This document shows, piece by piece, positions 20,989 to 28,800 of a stretch of DNA of 29,186 bases. Source of the stretch: Hyphochytrium catenoides (Eukaryota; Sar; Hyphochytriomycetes; Hyphochytriales; Hyphochytriaceae). The position numbers and the translations under genes are program-made. The stretch covers positions 8,559 through 37,744 of the forward strand of contig FLMG01002489.1 in assembly GCA_900088475.1 (NCBI GenBank), given 5' to 3'. The notes below the pieces were generated by a model, which searched no databases, had not been told where the DNA came from, and was given only the letters and a program-made list of their open reading frames with translations. The first letter of the stretch is position 1. The number at the start of each line of letters is the position of its first letter.

Positions 20989-21408
20989 TAGAAGCGCCCA
21001 GCCACGAGTGGATCAACTCCTGCCACGAGTAGGCCACCAAAGTAATTTTTCCTACACCATTACTTTTCCGAACTCTCTGACTTATAATTAGGTACACAAC
21101 GCATCTCGGGAAAAAAAGCCGCTTTGGAAAATGAATAGCCTTTTTAAATCATTGATGTAGGCATCTGCAGACCAGCCGTGAAACTTTGCGTTGCGAAGTA
21201 ACCCACTCGTCGAAGGATCCCATACATTTTCTAATAGATATAATGATTAATTTCTTTGCAACTAAGGAGGATATTAACAATCCGCCGGTACACCGTTTGA
21301 AACCTCTCAGCCAGGGCTTCACTATGGCGTTTAGAGCACAAACATTTCCAAGTAGACAAGAAGTTATGTCGATTTCCCCAATGACCTTCTCGTGGCTGGG
21401 CGCTTCTA
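20989..21408. mobile_element. Possible small inverted-repeat element
   Basis: A perfect 20-base inverted repeat bounds 420 bases: TAGAAGCGCCCAGCCACGAG at 20989-21008 and its complement at 21389-21408. The GCCACGAG core recurs directly at about 21017. I see no clear target-site duplication, and the internal ORFs on both strands are unrecognised. Too long to be chance, but the class is unknown. Confidence 0.4.
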
Positions 21409-21898
21409 CTGTTGACAACGAGCGTTGGAGCACTCAACCCTCAACATGCCTAGCTTTAAATGGGCAGTAGAACGACCTAGGGTTAGGGTTAGAGACAGTC
21501 TATTTAAAGGGTTCATAGGAAACTGGGCAGTAGAAGTACTAAGAAGTGTATGGAGAATATGGTGCGCCGTGTCCGTAAGCCTAAGTAAAGTAAAGTGTAA
21601 GGAGAAGGCTCGCCGGACCATCTGACCGTCCGCGATGAATCTCTTGACACAGCGGGTAGACTAAGGCACTTTGGGACACTGTGCTAAAAAAGCCTGCGAC
21701 GACCCAGTTATAAGAGAGATCAGCGTCATCCCTAGAAGAAGAAGCGAGAAAGACCGACGAAGATAGTCAGGATGCGCCAGAGCCCAAACACTAATTGCCA
21801 CTCTCAGATCTCTGTCTCGCTCTGTCGCCTATCTGACAAACTTGACGGTAAAGAAGACCATCACCTCAGTGCCAGCGCCAAGAGAAAGGACAAAGAAA
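21409..21898. other. Intergenic sequence upstream of the small secreted peptide
   Basis: No gene recognised. The 11-mer TGGGCAGTAGA occurs at 21461 and 21524 (and at 20351), perhaps a dispersed repeat remnant. About 21770-21898 could be the 5' untranslated leader of the ORF at 21899. Confidence 0.4.
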
Positions 21899-22012
21899 AT
21901 GGCGCTTGTTCCAGTAGCACTTGCTGTTTGCTTCGTTCTACTCTTCCCTGCGGTCTCATTGGACCTAGCGCACCTTATCATCAGTCCTTGCTTTATCAGG
22001 CACCCATCATAA
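21899..22012 (+). CDS. Short ORF with signal peptide (37 residues) or first exon of a secreted protein
   Basis: ATG in a strong context (gaaaATGg), then MALVPVALAVCFVLLFPAVS, a textbook signal peptide with cleavage expected after AVS or close by. The frame ends at TAA 22010-22012 after the mature-like tail LDLAHLIISPCFIRHPS. It is either a tiny secreted peptide or exon 1 of a longer gene whose next exon runs into the inverted-repeat element at 22088. A donor before the stop (catca|gtcctt) is poor. No family recognised. Confidence 0.35.
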   Translation: MALVPVALAVCFVLLFPAVSLDLAHLIISPCFIRHPS

Positions 22013-22728
22013 GATCGGTTCTAGAAACTACTTCCTGCATCCACGTCGGCGCACCAGGGGAGACAGGAAAAAGGAAGACAACGCCATTAGCGACTTTCTG
22101 CAAGCCTCAAAATTCTGGACGGACGAGAATCGGACGGACGAAACCTCTGGATAGTTCGTCCGATTTGAGACCGACCACTTCGTCCGATTTGAGTGCAAAA
22201 AGTGTTCTGCAAGCCCGGCACTTTTCCTCCGGATGGAGGAGATCAACCTGATGAAACATTTCTGGAAAATATCGTGAAATAAGCGAAAACTAAGGAAACG
22301 TTTCAGTGATGATGGAACTGATACTTGTACGTAAGAAGATGGTAGTAGTGTATTATAAAACGCACTTCTCGCATCCCTTTGCTAGAGAAGTCGTGAACTT
22401 TGCAGAGCAGACATTTGTTATGTAAGGCCTTAAGCTGCTTGTTGTCAGCAACCTCGCTCTGGGTCAAATATTTTGTTGATGACAGCATAAAGTACGATGG
22501 TGGGCAAACATTTTTGCGTGAGTTATTATGTATGAGGTTTCCATTTGTTCTAAATCGTAGCAGATATTTAGCCAAATGTATTAGACTTTAGAACAATATA
22601 TTGGCGAGCCAACATTTCTGATCGTAACCACATTTTTCTCCAGAGAATTTTTGATTCTTCCGCATTTTGCCGATATACGGAATTGATAAATAATTAAAGC
22701 AGAATAAAAGAAGCAATATTCTCAATAT

Positions 22729-22759
22729 TTTGGCGCGAAACGATGATTTTCGCGCCAAA
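22729..22759. promoter_or_regulatory. Perfect 12-bp hairpin of two E2F-type sites
   Basis: TTTGGCGCGAAA (22729-22740), a 7-base loop, then TTTCGCGCCAAA (22748-22759). Each arm matches the classic E2F/DP consensus (TTTSGCGC in both directions) and together they form a perfect stem. Regulatory use is inference. Confidence 0.4.
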
Positions 22760-22800
22760 GCCTCACGTTTAGGTTCATCCGATTTGCCTTTCTTAGTCGG

Positions 22801-22831
22801 GGTGGGTATGCAAATCGGACGGATACCCACC
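22801..22831. repeat. Perfect 9-bp hairpin presenting the element motif in its loop
   Basis: GGTGGGTAT (22801-22809) and ATACCCACC (22823-22831) flank the loop GCAAATCGGACGG, which carries a copy of the subterminal motif. Confidence 0.6.
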
Positions 22832-22895
22832 ATTTCATCCGGAACTAGCAAATTTCCGGACGAACGAGAAATCGGATGAAAATCGGATGAAATGG
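22830..22895. repeat. Perfect 12-bp inverted repeat CCATTTCATCCG
   Basis: CCATTTCATCCG at 22830-22841 and CGGATGAAATGG at 22884-22895, separated by 42 bases that include two further CGGA motifs. Confidence 0.6.
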
Positions 22896-23146
22896 GTGTG
22901 ACGGGAAATGACATCAGTGGCCGTTGCAGGCTCCATTTTTAAAAATCTCAAAAGTTCATCCGTCCGATTTTCGTCCATCCGATTTGGGAGTGCTTGCAGA
23001 ATGTCGCTATTTTCGTGATTAGTTTTCTTCTTATCTTCTTTGGAGAGGATCGCGATGGGTGGACGGACGTCACAGAGGGAGAGACCATGAGCGGCAGAAG
23101 AGAAGAGCAGCAGTAGAAAGAGGCGGACAACGAAGGATCGAATCGT
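22835..23146 (-). pseudogene. Start-less ORF with signal-peptide-like segment running into the TIR element
   Basis: Read on the minus strand from 23146, 103 codons stay open to TGA 22837-22835. They begin SFVVRLFLLLLFSSAAHGLS, an excellent signal-peptide hydrophobic core and cleavage region. They continue through SKEDKKKTNHENSDILQALP and RMDENRTDELLRFLKMEP, the latter partly encoded by the inverted-repeat arm. There is no ATG between the in-frame upstream TAA and the hydrophobic core; an ACG occupies the expected start position. So it is a broken gene, a non-AUG start, or chance. The + strand arm at the other end, read in the corresponding frame, gives the similar SDFLQASKFWTDENRTDE. Confidence 0.3.
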
Positions 23147-23376
23147 AAAGGAGAGGACGGAGAGTTAGGAACAATCTCAGGCACTTAGTGGACGCGTCCC
23201 CGTTATCCCCATACATCCAACCCTTATTAGAAGAGGAAAACTTCTTGCCCGTTCCTTCTCCTCCATTTTCTTGGGCAGTTTTGGGCAATGTGCCTTGCCT
23301 CCCTTGGTCCTTGAGGCTGATGACAGAGAGAAAGAGAGGAAGAGAGAGAGAGAGAGAGAGAGAAGAGAGAAAGAGA

Positions 23377-23423
<47 letters not shown>

Positions 23424-23655
23424 AGACAGAGACAGAGAGAGACTGAGAGTGAGACAGAGAGAGAAAAGAAAACTGAGGACCTCCCTGCTCCGCCAACCTT
23501 GAATCTTCCTGGAGGAGGAAGAAGAGGCCACAAGGGCTTCTTTTCCTTATGATGATGGGCCCGACCCTAGACTCCCAGCCTAACAGTGACGTACCTTAGA
23601 TCCCAGAACTTTCACCGTCAAACGGCTGCCCCTTTCTCTTGGGTCTAGAAGAGCC
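23147..23655. repeat. GA-rich low-complexity stretch
   Basis: Irregular GA repeat on the + strand about 23325-23465. The flanking 23150-23320 and 23470-23655 hold no gene I can support. Confidence 0.7.
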
Positions 23656-24387
23656 TCAAACCAGCTTCTTCAAGCCCGTAGAGCTAGTTCTGCTGCCTTC
23701 ATGGATGGAAGGCTTTCCTTTGACAACCGCTGCAATGTGGGCAGCAACCTCTCGTTGACGTCCGTCCTTCCTCTCACAGCTCAGGGAGAGAGCAACGCGG
23801 AGAAAGAGAAGAAAAGAAGCTGTTCGAAGGTGTTGATGAACGAGATGGTGCCTCCTTTCTCCTTCTTGCCGCCGAGGAAACCAGTTTAAAGAGTTCTCTC
23901 CTTTCTGATTATGATGGGAGAGAGAAGGAAGATAGTTGGAAAGACTGAGACTGCGGCCACTTCGTTGCTCCTCGCAGCCTCTTCTAGTTTCTTCTCTCTT
24001 CTTCCTCTTCTTCTCTTCTTCCTTCTTCTTCTGATTCCTAGTGTTTTCAAGCTTCGAGGAGGTGAAAGGTGTTGAACTCTTTTTTGTCTCTTCTCTCGCC
24101 ATTGACGAGGTCAAGAAACGTGAAGCTTGGCCTTTGGTTCCTCGTTCTCTTCTCAGCTTGACCTCCGCTAACGTGAGATCTCTCGCTTGGTCTGGCAAGC
24201 AAGAAGCTGTCTTCCTTATCCCGCCGTGTTGGCCTCGCCTGGGCTTCTTCTTCCATCGCGATGCCTGCTTATCTTGGAGGAGCTGTTGGTGCCTCGGCCA
24301 TTCTGACTGCGTATGCCGCACGTCGAGAGTTACTCTCCTCCGTTGATGTCCACGCTCGATGCCTTCTGGCACGCTAATGATGTCCAC
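23656..24387 (-). CDS. Hypothetical basic Lys/Arg/Glu-rich ORF (doubtful)
   Basis: 243 codons open on the minus strand from an ATG at 24387 (MDIISVPEGIERGHQRRRVT) to a stop at 23656. Arg/Lys/Glu-rich, with a KKKEEEKKRKKREE stretch derived from a purine-rich run and a hydrophobic patch (RTASFLLFLRVALSLS) late in the frame. No domain recognised. Overlapping + strand frames at 24041-24346 and 24313-24732 are equally long and open, so the coding strand is undecided. Confidence 0.2.
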   Translation of the reverse strand: MDIISVPEGIERGHQRRRVTLDVRHTQSEWPRHQQLLQDKQASRWKKKPRRGQHGGIRKTASCLPDQARDLTLAEVKLRRERGTKGQASRFLTSSMAREETKKSSTPFTSSKLENTRNQKKKEEEKKRKKREETRRGCEEQRSGRSLSLSNYLPSLSHHNQKGENSLNWFPRRQEGERRHHLVHQHLRTASFLLFLRVALSLSCERKDGRQREVAAHIAAVVKGKPSIHEGSRTSSTGLKKLV

Positions 24388-25238
24388 GATGTGGCTGTGC
24401 GTAAGCCTTTTCCTGAGCCTCTCTCTTCTCGAGTGTGCCGTCTGCAGCGCTCTTTCTTCTCAAGATTTGTTTGGTTGACGTCCTGCTGCCAAGCCTCTGC
24501 TGTCTTGGACTTGCATCCAACGAAGACGGCTAATCCCTTGGTGGCTGCTTCTCTTCCGCCAACCAGTGGCTTTCCTTCGGGCTGCTCCTATTCCCTGGCT
24601 GCGGCAGCTGACGGAATGCCTTTGAAGATCAAGAGGATTCTCTCTGTTTGTCTCGGGGCTGGCGCTAACCAGCGTCAAAGCCCGCGTGCAATGGCATTCT
24701 TTCCCATGCTTTTCGAGCTCCTGGTCTCCTAAGCCTAGCGATGCCTTGTAATATATCCAAGCAAGACCTGCCACATTCCTTTCTCTCTCTCATCAATTGA
24801 GCGCAGGATGGAAGGCCGTCTCTCTCTTCGTCGAGAGTACTCTGAGGTCGGCTAGCGTCCTGAGTAGAAGAGAAGAGTCAACGCGTGGCTGTTAGGAAAG
24901 GATGCTCTTCTCTTTCTCTCTCTTCTTCGCATTCTTTCTCTTCTCCGCATTCTTTCTCTTTAAGATAGATACTTTTTGAGGCCCGTTTCTCTCTTGCAAG
25001 TTCTTCCTCCTTCTCTCCTCTCTTCTGCATTCTCCAGAAGACTGGCTCTCTCGCAAGAGAGACTCTCTCCTTATCTCATAGATTCATTCAATAAAACTTC
25101 TCTCTTCGGTAAGAGAAAGACTCATTGCCAGTCAGCCAAGGTATTGAGGAGAAGAGGACGCACCTAGGGCATCACAATGTCCCGTAGTAAGCAAGGCAAT
25201 CATGGGGCGGGGAAGATAATCTAAAGCGCGAGAGAGAC

Positions 25239-25274
<36 letters not shown>

Positions 25275-25685
25275 GTTAGCAGGAGGCAGTACGTCCTTCT
25301 TCTTCATCTCTCTCTCCCTCTTCTGAAAGAGGGAGAGAATGTAATAGAGATGCTGCGCTGGTTCTCTTTATATATATATAGAGAGAGAAATCTTCTTTAT
25401 CAGAGAGCGAAAGAGAGAGAGAGAAGGATGAGGGAGAAAAGACAGTGAAGAGGAAGAACGAAAGAGCGAGAGAGTATGAGAGAGAAAAAAAAGAGGGAGA
25501 GAGGGGCAAGAGGGGAAGGAGAGAGATAGGGGAGAGACAGAGAAAGAGAGAGAAAGGAGACGCAAAGAGAGAAAGAGATCCTTCAGAGAACGAGAAGAGG
25601 CCGAAAGGAATAGGGAACGATCATATGAAGAAACTGATGAGCTGTTTTCGTTTAAGATACATCCACTCCAAACTATTGTTGTCAT

Positions 25686-25745
<60 letters not shown>

Positions 25746-25781
25746 CTTCGTTGACTCTCTAATAAATGAGCAACCCATTAG
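24388..25781. other. No confident gene; ambiguous ORFs and CT/GA repeats
   Basis: 24388-24775 is non-repetitive and open on both strands without a recognisable product. From about 24780 the sequence becomes CT-rich, with a short tandem unit (cgcattctttctcttctc, twice near 24930-24960), an AATAAA near 25091, a (TA)n patch about 25370-25380 and a pure CT tract 25690-25741. Confidence 0.5.
25690..25741 (+). repeat. (CT)n microsatellite
   Basis: Almost pure CT run of about 50 bases. Confidence 0.9.
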
Positions 25782-26102
25782 TCAACGAACATGTAGAGTG
25801 GTCTTCGACAACGGGAGAGAACAATGTCCGTCTGCACGGGAGAAGATGTGAAAAAATCTCTCTCTATGACTCTCGTGTTTTCTCTCTGAATTGGTCTTAT
25901 CGCTGAGTTTGCTCCTGGTCTCAAACCCGCGAAGTTTTCTGCTCTGAGGATGTAAGAGATGGTGCTCCGAAGAGAGAGGATCAGAAGAAGAAAGAGAAGG
26001 AGAGTTCTTGAATGTGTCTCTCTCCTCGTTGGCCTTCAAAAAGGAAGTTAAAGAGAAAAGAGAGGCCGCGGCAACAGGAAAACGGCAAGAAGAGAATGTC
26101 AT
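25782..26102 (-). pseudogene. Diverged or decayed copy of the secreted RxLR-like protein gene
   Basis: 106 codons open on the minus strand. Over 25925-26130 the DNA aligns with 27228-27428 of the neighbouring gene. At protein level SFLKANEERDTFKNSPSLSS...SEHHLLHPQSRKLRG matches SSLKNANEERDTSEKNSLSL...SEHRFLRLQGRKLRG. The upstream part of the match is out of frame: the counterpart of FNTLERE is followed by stops, and the signal-peptide region is scrambled (poly-T interruption). Translation from the local ATG would give MTFSSCRFPVAAASLFSLTS, only a weak signal peptide. After RKLRG the C-terminus is unrelated. A pseudogene is most likely; a re-started paralogue is possible. Confidence 0.55.
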
Positions 26103-26956
26103 TACCTTTCTCTCTCTAACACGTTAGAGGAAAAGCCCGGCGGTTAGGACCACGAGAGCAGATAGGCGGAGTCAAAAAAAAAGAGAGAGAGAGAAAAGGA
26201 ATAACAGAGTGAGCCTCAAGAGCAATAGAAAGAGACGTGCGACAAGAATCGTTCTCTCTTCATCGTTGTCCCTTTGTTTCTTCATGTCCAAGACTCCTGG
26301 CTCCAGACAAAATGATTTCTCTCTCTCTCTCTCCCTCCGCACACAACGGTATATGACTTGAGGGCCTTAGAGAAACACAGGGCGGGCGAGAGAAGCAGGT
26401 GGAGAGAGAAATAGAGAAGCATATGGAGAGAGAGGAAGAGAAACAGATGGACAGAGAGAGAGTGACTAGAGAAATGAGAGAGAGAGAGGAGAATTGGAGA
26501 GAGGAAGACAGCATCCTCATCACCAGATATTCGCGACATTGAGAGTATTAAGCTAGCATTTACGTTAGTCTGCTGGAAGCACGAGAGAGGAGACAAATTA
26601 AGCTGATAGCCTTTCTCTCTCTCTTTCTTCTCTCTCTCTTTTGCCTCTTTTTTCTCAAAGCAACACTTTCTGATGGCCGGTCAGACCTAAGCAGAGGGTT
26701 AAAAGATGAAGATAGTCCGGTATAAAAGAAAAGGTAAGCAAGAGAGAGAGAGAGAGGCAGAGAGAGAGAGAGAGGAAGGAAACAAAGAAGGGAGAAGCCA
26801 GGGATAACAACTAGAAGAGACACGAGAGACTGCTGATCTTCTTTGTCTTTCCTTTGCTGCCGCGTGGCAAACTTAGGTCCTTTCCCCCTCTCTCCTTCTC
26901 TCTTTTTCTCTCTCTCTCCTTCGCTTGGACTTATTATTTTCTCCACGTTTTAGAGT
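26103..26956. other. Spacer between the two secreted-protein copies; low complexity
   Basis: GA-rich on the + strand about 26390-26500 and 26740-26790, CT-rich patches about 26610-26660 and 26880-26920. Minus frames here encode Ser/Leu runs only. No gene supported. Confidence 0.55.
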
Positions 26957-27499
26957 TTACTGGACGTTCTCTTCTGCTGCTTTCTTCCTCCTGTTCTGTT
27001 CTTTTCTTTGCTTGTTACTCTGATGTTGAGCTTTTTCCGGGGTAATGCGAGGAAGATCAAGGTAAGCTGGTGTTTCTCTCCGAAGCTCTTTTTTCTCTTC
27101 AATTTCCGCTCTCACTTTCGCTCGTCTCGCAGCCGCCGCTGGCCTTTGTTTTCTAGGGACACTCGACTTGTTTCCCTTTTTTCCTGATGATTTTCCACTA
27201 TTTCCTCCTCCTCTTGATCGGGCTCCTCCACGAAGTTTTCTGCCTTGAAGACGTAAAAAACGGTGCTCCGAGAGAGAGAGAGAACTGGAAGGAAGGGAAA
27301 GAGAGTTCTTCTCTGATGTGTCCCTTTCTTCATTGGCGTTCTTCAGGGAGGAAGAAGAGAAAGAGAGACCGCGGGGGGAGAAAGACGACAAGAGATTGGT
27401 ATTCTCCTCTCTCTCTAACGTGTTGAAGCTCTCTTCTGCGTGTGCTCCAGCGATGAGGAGACAGATCCCAAAGAGAGAGAGAGAGGTTAGACTGACCAT
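26957..27499 (-). CDS. Secreted basic protein with RxLR-like motifs (180 residues)
   Basis: The open frame extends upstream, but the ATG at 27499-27497 (gaatATGg) is chosen because it yields a clear signal peptide, MVSLTSLSLFGICLLIAGAHA, cleaved before EES. The mature chain has NEERD (56-60), a Ser-rich spacer, EHRFLRLQGRKLRG (78-91) with RFLR and RKLRG, then a Gly/Ser/Arg/Lys-rich segment (GGARSRGGG...GKKGNK) and a basic helical C-terminus ending at TAA 26957-26959. RxLR near EER resembles host-translocation signals of oomycete effectors and, loosely, PEXEL. The order is reversed (EER before RxLR), and similarity to those systems is unproven. The RKLRG block and NEERD are the parts kept in the neighbouring copy, which suggests constraint. 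No family recognised. Confidence 0.6.
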   Translation of the reverse strand: MVSLTSLSLFGICLLIAGAHAEESFNTLEREENTNLLSSFSPRGLSFSSSSLKNANEERDTSEKNSLSLPSSSLSLSEHRFLRLQGRKLRGGARSRGGGNSGKSSGKKGNKSSVPRKQRPAAAARRAKVRAEIEEKKELRRETPAYLDLPRITPEKAQHQSNKQRKEQNRRKKAAEENVQ

Positions 27500-28710
27500 A
27501 TTCTTCTCTTTCCTATGTCTTTCTCCTTGCGTCTGGGTAACCTCTTTAAAAACTGGCTCTAGAGAAAGAGCGAGTGAGATGAGAGGATGGAAAGGGGAAG
27601 GGGAAGGGAAGAACCGCGAAAGAGACTGAGAGAGAGAGAGAAAGAGAAACAACTGCTCAGCTGAAAAGGAGCAGGATCTGCCGCGGTCTTCGATCTCTCT
27701 CAGTGGTGGAACAATGTAAAGTGATCTGCCTCTTGGAGGGGAAGAGCCCGCCTGGTTCCTGCGGAGAGAGAAAGAGGAATAGAGAGAGAGAGAGGGAGAG
27801 AGAGAGAGAGAGAGAACTCTCAACAGCAGGGTGTCTTTTTCGTTTCTCCTTCTTCTGTCCCTGCGAATGCCTAGTAGTAGGGTACTTCAGAAGAAGAGAA
27901 AGAGAGGGTGGAGGAGGAGGATAACAAGGACTTCGTCTCAATAAAAAGAAAGAAGCAAAAGGTATAACGCCGTGTTTTTTAAAACGAAATAGAGAGGGGG
28001 GAGGAGAGGAGAGAGAGAGAGAGACAGAGAGAGAAGAGAGAAAAGCTGAAGAAGATGGAAGGAAGAGTCGGGAAAAGAAGGTCGAGAAGGGAGGAAATAG
28101 ATGTCCCCTAGAGTTATTATCGAAGAAGGAGATGAAAGAAAAAAACGAGGGTGGGAGAGAGAGAGGGAGAGAGAGAGAGTTAGAGACAGCGGCGACATGA
28201 TTCTCTCTCGTTGTAATGGCACAGGTGTTTGAGTTGGAGGAGACGCATTATGAAACCGATAAATTGCAAGAGCGAGAGAGACAAAACAAGAGAGACGGAG
28301 AAGGGAGAGAGGGAGAAACGAGAGAGAGACGAAGAGAGAAGACCGCAGAAAAAGAAAAGTAGTGGAAGAAATACTGAAAGAGCCGTGCAAGAAAGAAGGA
28401 AACATGAAAGAGACAAAAAAAGGAGCTGGCTCCGATACTGGGATGGAAAGAAAGAGAACGAGCTGAAGTCTCTCTCTCTCTCCCTCTCTCGAAGAGAAGA
28501 CCAAAAGGAAAGAGACATAGAACAGATGATGAAAGACGGAAAGAACCGGTCCGGTCATCAATCAGTCTTCCGGCACGAAAGGACAATTCACTCTTCTCCT
28601 CGCCACGCACGCTGCTTCCTCCTTGCTACTGACGCGTTTGCTCTTCTCTCTCCCTCTTTCTCTCTCTTTTTTGCTCGCTTTCTTTCTTTCTTCTTCCTTC
28701 TCTCTCTCTT

Positions 28711-28754
<44 letters not shown>

Positions 28755-28758
28755 CCAG
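27500..28758. repeat. GA/CT-rich low-complexity region
   Basis: GA-rich on the + strand for most of 27500-28540, then CT-rich, with a pure CT tract about 28708-28751. ORFs on both strands are repeat translations. Confidence 0.7.
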
Positions 28759-28800
28759 TGTTCATTAGTCTCTCACCTACATGCCAGACAACATTCGGAG
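28759..28800 (+). CDS. Candidate mini-exon A (phase 1-1)
   Basis: A CT tract and ttccccag precede it; gtagaa follows. It encodes FISLSPTCQTTFG between split codons. Its frame joins exactly to the candidate exon at 29003. Weak on its own. Confidence 0.25.

Larger units (their letters stand above)
22088..23009. mobile_element. Terminal-inverted-repeat element with subterminal motif array (non-autonomous DNA transposon-like)
   Basis: Left end 22088-22142 and the reverse complement of the right end 22955-23009 align without gaps over 55 bases at about 41 identities. The ends share TAGCGACwTTCTGCAAGC and AATCGGACGGAyGAA. Inside the arms, copies of TCGTCCGATTT/TCATCCGATTT (either strand) recur about ten times, including two TTCGTCCGATTTGAG copies 24 bases apart at 22155 and 22179. 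Such subterminal arrays are commonly transposase-binding sites. Several perfect hairpins lie within. A weak minus ORF (22303-22575, non-ATG) with ALHNKCLLCKVHDFSSKG could be a transposase remnant, but I recognise no domain. I could not find a target-site duplication, so the true ends may lie further out. Confidence 0.55.

Noticed and set aside
21149-21470. Opposing 94-codon frames on both strands
   Set aside because: Both open, neither recognisable, and they overlap the 20-bp inverted-repeat interval; likely repeat-derived.
21478-21494. Telomere-like TAGGGTTAGGGTTAG
   Set aside because: Only about two and a half units; too short to call an interstitial telomeric repeat.
24180-24384. Weak resemblance to histone H2A (RVG...MPAYLGGAV...AARRE)
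   Set aside because: Only scattered identities, no acidic-patch or N-terminal tail match, and stops on both sides; judged chance.
26957-27823. Longer version of the RxLR-like protein starting at 27823
   Set aside because: The extra 108 residues are Ser/Leu repeat translation and would bury the signal peptide internally.
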